Shown here: positions 61,120 to 64,000 of the stretch, piece by piece
Layout: the number at the start of each line of letters is the position of its first letter
How positions within the stretch are numbered: the stretch's first letter is position 1
Source of the DNA: Burkholderia sp. BCC1644
GTDB taxonomy: Bacteria > Pseudomonadota > Gammaproteobacteria > Burkholderiales > Burkholderiaceae
Direction: 5' to 3'
NCBI RefSeq assembly: GCF_902833225.1
Contig: NZ_CADFEI010000013.1
Span: forward strand, 124,001-188,000
Length of the DNA: 64,000 bases
Made by a program: the position numbers and the translations under genes
Notes under the pieces: model-generated
The model's input: the letters and a program-made list of their open reading frames with translations, nothing else
The model's database searches: none
Told to the model about the DNA's origin: nothing

Positions 61120-62304
61120 ATGATCAAAAAATCGGTAGTCCTGGGTTTGGTTTCGATCGGTTCGGTCAGTGCGTACGCGCAGAGTTCGGTCACGTTGTAC
61201 GGCGTCGTCGACGCCGGCATCGCGTATACGAACAACCAGGGCGGCGCGAGCAACATCCAGCAGACGAGCGGCAAGCTGAGCGGCAGCCGCTGGGGCCTGA
61301 AAGGCGCGGAAGATCTCGGTGGCGGCCTGCAGGCGGTCTTCACGCTCGAAAGCGGCTTCCGCCCGAGCGACGGCGGGCTCGGCCAGGGTGGCCGCCTGTT
61401 CGGCCGCTCCGCGTACGTGGGCCTCGGCAAGAAGGGCCTCGGCACGCTGACGTTCGGCCGCCAGTACGAGCCGATCACCGACCTCGTCGCGCAGTACTCG
61501 GGCGCCGGCTTCTGGTCGCCGGCCACGCACGTGGGCGACAACGACAACCTGAACCAGAGCTTCCGGCTGAACAACGCGGTGAAGTTCCGCAGCGACACGA
61601 TCGCCGGCTTCACGGCCGACCTGCTCTATGCATTCAGCAACCAGGCGAACGGCGGCGCGGGCACGGGCTTCTCGAACAACAACGCGTGGGGCGCATCGGC
61701 GAACTACGTGAACGGCCCGCTGTCGGTCGGCGGCGGTTATGTGCGGTTCAACCACCCGAACGCGACGTCGAACACGAGCGGCGCGGTGGGCGGCGCGACC
61801 TCGACCACCGGCAACGACTACAGCGGTGCATTCTTCTACGGGCTGAACGGCGGCGTGCTCAAGCAGCAGATCGGCGCGCTCGGCGCGAACTACGCGCTCG
61901 GCCGCGCGACGCTCGGCTTCGCATGGAGCCATACGCAGCTCGACTACGTCGATGGCTCGTCGCGCAAATTCAACAACTACGACGTGAACGCGCGCTACCA
62001 GATCACGCCGGCCGCCACGCTGATCGGCGTCTATACGTTCACCGACGGGCGCGCGAGCGGCCTGCCGGGCACCGGCGGCCAGACGCTGAAGCCGCGTTGG
62101 CACCAGTTCACGCTCGGGTTCGACTATGCGCTGTCGAAGCGCACCGATATCTACGTGTCGGGCATCTACCAGCTCGCGGCCGGCGATGCGAGCACGGCCA
62201 CGCCGGGCGGCTATCGCAAGATCGCGGCGATCTCGAACATCGGCAGCGCGTCGTCGACGAACCGGCAGCTCGCCTTCGTCAGCGGGCTGCGCGTGAAGTT
62301 CTGA
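61120..62304 (+). CDS. Gram-negative general porin (Burkholderia OpcP/Omp38-like)
   Basis: A 394-residue outer-membrane porin. The signal peptide ends SAYAQ (about residue 20). SSVTLYGVVDAGIAYTNN is the conserved first beta-strand of Burkholderia porins, RWGLKGAEDLGGGLQAVFTLESGF is the next block, and the chain ends in the F (LRVKF) needed for outer-membrane assembly. AGAGGA precedes the ATG. Its place beside organosulfur genes suggests uptake of sulfonates or sulfones (inference). Confidence 0.93.
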   Translation: MIKKSVVLGLVSIGSVSAYAQSSVTLYGVVDAGIAYTNNQGGASNIQQTSGKLSGSRWGLKGAEDLGGGLQAVFTLESGFRPSDGGLGQGGRLFGRSAYVGLGKKGLGTLTFGRQYEPITDLVAQYSGAGFWSPATHVGDNDNLNQSFRLNNAVKFRSDTIAGFTADLLYAFSNQANGGAGTGFSNNNAWGASANYVNGPLSVGGGYVRFNHPNATSNTSGAVGGATSTTGNDYSGAFFYGLNGGVLKQQIGALGANYALGRATLGFAWSHTQLDYVDGSSRKFNNYDVNARYQITPAATLIGVYTFTDGRASGLPGTGGQTLKPRWHQFTLGFDYALSKRTDIYVSGIYQLAAGDASTATPGGYRKIAAISNIGSASSTNRQLAFVSGLRVKF

Positions 62305-62317
62305 CGGCACGCGTAAC

Positions 62318-62362
62318 GGGCGCGGCACGATAAGCAAAGCGGTTTTCGTTGTTTGCCGCGCC
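62318..62362. terminator. Candidate terminator after porin gene
   Basis: GGCGCGGCA (62319-62327) pairs with TGCCGCGCC (62354-62362), a 9-bp stem. The loop includes GCAAA and TTTGC, which can extend pairing inward. It is 15 bp after the porin stop. Confidence 0.5.
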
Positions 62363-62483
62363 GCGCCCGGTTGCCGAGAATGTCCGTTTCCCCGCGCGCG
62401 GCCGCCTGCGTAGACGCCGAACCGCACCGGCTTCGTGCCCGTCGTCGTTGCCCAGCGTGCGCAACCCTCGCCAGGAGCCCGCC

Positions 62484-63671
62484 ATGAGCGACACCGTCCT
62501 CGCCGCCCCGCTCGCGCCGTCGCCGTTCGTCGACGTCCGTTCGCCGGCGGATTTCCCCGACAGCCCCGTATCGCGAGCGCTCGCGCAACCGCTGATGCTC
62601 GGGCTGTTTCTGCCGATCCAGGCCGGCGGATGGAGTGCGTCGACCTTGCCGCGTTCGACCGACTGGACGTTCGACTACAACGCCGACCTGGTCGCGCGCG
62701 CCGAGGCGCTCGGCTTCGATCTCGTGTTCGCGCTGTCGCAGTGGTTGCCGAAAGGCGGCTACGGCGGCGTGTTCGACGGCCACGCGCTCGATTCGTTCAT
62801 GACGCTGGCCGCGCTGACCGCGCGCACCGAACGGATCATCCTCGTCGCGACGAGCCACGTGCTCTACGGGCCGTGGCATCCGCTGCATTTCGCGAAATTC
62901 ACCGCGACGCTCGATCACATCTCGCGCGGGCGCTGGGGCATCAACGTCGTGACGGGCCACCGCGCGGTCGAACACGAGATGTTCGGCTGGAACCGGATCG
63001 AGCACGACCGCCGCTACGAGCTTGCCGCCGAATTCCTCGACGCGGTCCAGCAGTTGTGGGCGCAACCGGACAACTTCAGCTATGCGCCGGCGCTGTCGAG
63101 CTGGCGCCTGGGCGGCGCGTTCGTGACGCCGAAGCCGCGCTACGGACGCCCGCTGCTGATCAACGCAACGGGCTCCGACGCCGGCATCGAATTCGCGGCG
63201 CGCTATTCGGACATCGTGTTCGTCACGAGCCCGGCCGGCCCCGACGCCGAACGCGCGATCGACGCGCTGCCCGCGCATGCCGCTCGCGTCAAGGCGGCCG
63301 CCGCCGCACACGGCCGGACGGTCCGCACGCTGCTCAATCCGCTCGTGATCTGCCGCGAGACGGCGGCGGAGGCGCGCGCGTACCGCGACGCGATCGTCGC
63401 GCATGCCGACGAAGGCAGCTTCCACCGCTTCGACAGCGACGCGCATGCGTGGCGCGGCGGCTTCGACCAGCGTTCGCAGGCCGCGGCGCGCGCGATCGGC
63501 GGCAACATCTCGATCACGGGCTCGCCCGACGAAGTCGCCGACACCATCGTGCGGCTGCACCGCGCCGGCATCGACGGCATCCAGTTGAGTTTCTACGACT
63601 TCAAGCCCGATCTCGACTTCTTCGGCGAACGCGTGCTGCCGCTGCTGCGTGAAGCCGGCCTGCGGCGCTGA
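62484..63671 (+). CDS. LLM-type FMN-dependent sulfone monooxygenase (SfnG-like)
   Basis: A 395-residue luciferase-like monooxygenase. QPLMLGLFLPIQAGGWS at the start, ATSHVLYGPWHPLHFAKFTATLDHIS and GRWGINVVTGH form the FMN-binding TIM barrel. It resembles SfnG, which uses FMNH2 and O2 to cleave dimethyl sulfone to methanesulfinate. AGGAG precedes the ATG at 62484. It converges with an SfnB-like gene, and a flavin reductase must come from elsewhere. Confidence 0.87.
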   Translation: MSDTVLAAPLAPSPFVDVRSPADFPDSPVSRALAQPLMLGLFLPIQAGGWSASTLPRSTDWTFDYNADLVARAEALGFDLVFALSQWLPKGGYGGVFDGHALDSFMTLAALTARTERIILVATSHVLYGPWHPLHFAKFTATLDHISRGRWGINVVTGHRAVEHEMFGWNRIEHDRRYELAAEFLDAVQQLWAQPDNFSYAPALSSWRLGGAFVTPKPRYGRPLLINATGSDAGIEFAARYSDIVFVTSPAGPDAERAIDALPAHAARVKAAAAAHGRTVRTLLNPLVICRETAAEARAYRDAIVAHADEGSFHRFDSDAHAWRGGFDQRSQAAARAIGGNISITGSPDEVADTIVRLHRAGIDGIQLSFYDFKPDLDFFGERVLPLLREAGLRR

Positions 63672-63702
63672 CGTCCGGTCTCGAAGGCCTGCCGCAATGC
63701 GC

Positions 63703-64000
63703 TCAGAACACGCGCCCTTCGGTCAGGTGCGTCGTCACGCCGTTCAGCTCGTAGTCGCCGATCACGCGGGCCTTGTGCAGTAGCGGGTTGTGACTGAAGA
63801 TCGTGCGCAGGTTGCGCCAGTGCCGGTCGAAGTTGTGTGTGCGCGCCGTCGCCGACGCGCCGCCGACTTCGAACAGCCGCTCGGCCGCGTGCAGCGCGAG
63901 CTTGCTGACGATCAGCTGCGTTCGCGCGGTCGCGAGCGCACTGTCGAGCACGTGCGCATGCGCTTCGGCGTCGCCCGCTTCGATCGCGTCGGCGGATCGA
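63703..64000 (-). CDS. SfnB-like acyl-CoA dehydrogenase-family flavoprotein, 5' end outside window
   Basis: Only the C-terminal ~98 residues are present. The end reads VSKLALHAAERLFEVGGASA and HWRNLRTIFSHNPLLHKARVIGDYELNG, a pattern shared by SfnB/DszC-type members of the acyl-CoA dehydrogenase fold. These oxidise organosulfur compounds. The frame continues to the right edge without a start. Confidence 0.85.
   Translation of the reverse strand, partial: RSADAIEAGDAEAHAHVLDSALATARTQLIVSKLALHAAERLFEVGGASATARTHNFDRHWRNLRTIFSHNPLLHKARVIGDYELNGVTTHLTEGRVF

Noticed and set aside
1..64000. CRISPR arrays, tRNA, rRNA or prophage modules
   Set aside because: No regularly spaced repeats, cloverleaf sequence or phage structural genes seen.

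Overview
The window is GC-rich DNA with dense bacterial coding. It looks like a Burkholderia cepacia complex genome, probably a secondary replicon. The strongest species-level marker is an intact 565-residue ZmpA-type M4 metalloprotease with its HEMSH site at residues 376-380. A Burkholderia-type 16-strand porin, a DUF2827 glycan gene and paired Ohr-like proteins fit the same assignment. No rRNA, tRNA, CRISPR array or intact insertion sequence was found.

Region 1 (about 1-24500) is a low-oxygen and stress locus. It resembles what is known as the low-oxygen-activated (lxa) locus of B. cenocepacia. It holds a metallo-beta-lactamase/beta-CASP hydrolase; a translationally coupled operon (phasin-like, phaB, phaC, phosphotransacetylase, alcohol dehydrogenase); a divergent usp-ackA unit; five universal stress proteins in all; an orphan NarL/FixJ response regulator; and an FNR-type regulator with cluster cysteines. 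It also holds a second alcohol dehydrogenase, two nitroreductases, a cytochrome c, a LOG-family protein, a SulP transporter, a triple-BON protein, Hsp20, DUF1488 and a lipoprotein. Ten FNR-type boxes (TTGAY-N4-GTCAA or one mismatch) lie in or beside the promoters. The encoded FNR has the matching ETVSR recognition helix. The metabolic logic is disposal of acetyl-CoA and reductant when oxygen is short: PHB storage, acetyl-phosphate to acetate plus ATP, and alcohol formation. A second promoter type, an 88-bp module with exactly conserved spacing, occurs in front of fnr and in front of a 71-residue unknown gene.

Region 2 (about 24500-43700) is mixed metabolism and defence. It contains a LysR regulator with an NmrA-like reductase and a divergent MocR regulator, an Ohr-like protein, an NDH-2-like flavoprotein and a bestrophin. 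An acetoacetate decarboxylase / 3-hydroxybutyrate dehydrogenase / patatin operon and a DedA-rhodanese fusion follow. A three-gene EmrAB-type efflux operon has an outer-membrane factor fused in frame to an LRAT acyltransferase-like domain. A second Ohr-like protein, a CMD-family protein and a secreted cupin close the region.

Region 3 (about 43700-48300) is AT-richer and broken. It holds a frameshifted unknown gene, a TPR-glycosyltransferase, a glycosyltransferase remnant next to an IS66 transposase remnant, and a DUF2827 gene. It reads as a decayed glycan island. zmpA follows directly.

Region 4 (about 50200-57500) carries a DJ-1/PfpI hydratase divergent from a GlxA-type AraC regulator. It then has an amine-catabolism set (FAD oxidase, unknown protein, aldehyde dehydrogenase, divergent monoamine oxidase) with two matching palindromes between the divergent genes. 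Region 5 (about 57600-64000) has an FkbM-like methyltransferase, a small membrane protein, and an organosulfur-scavenging set: SsuA-like binding protein, DUF3088, porin, SfnG-like monooxygenase and SfnB-like flavoprotein (cut by the window end).
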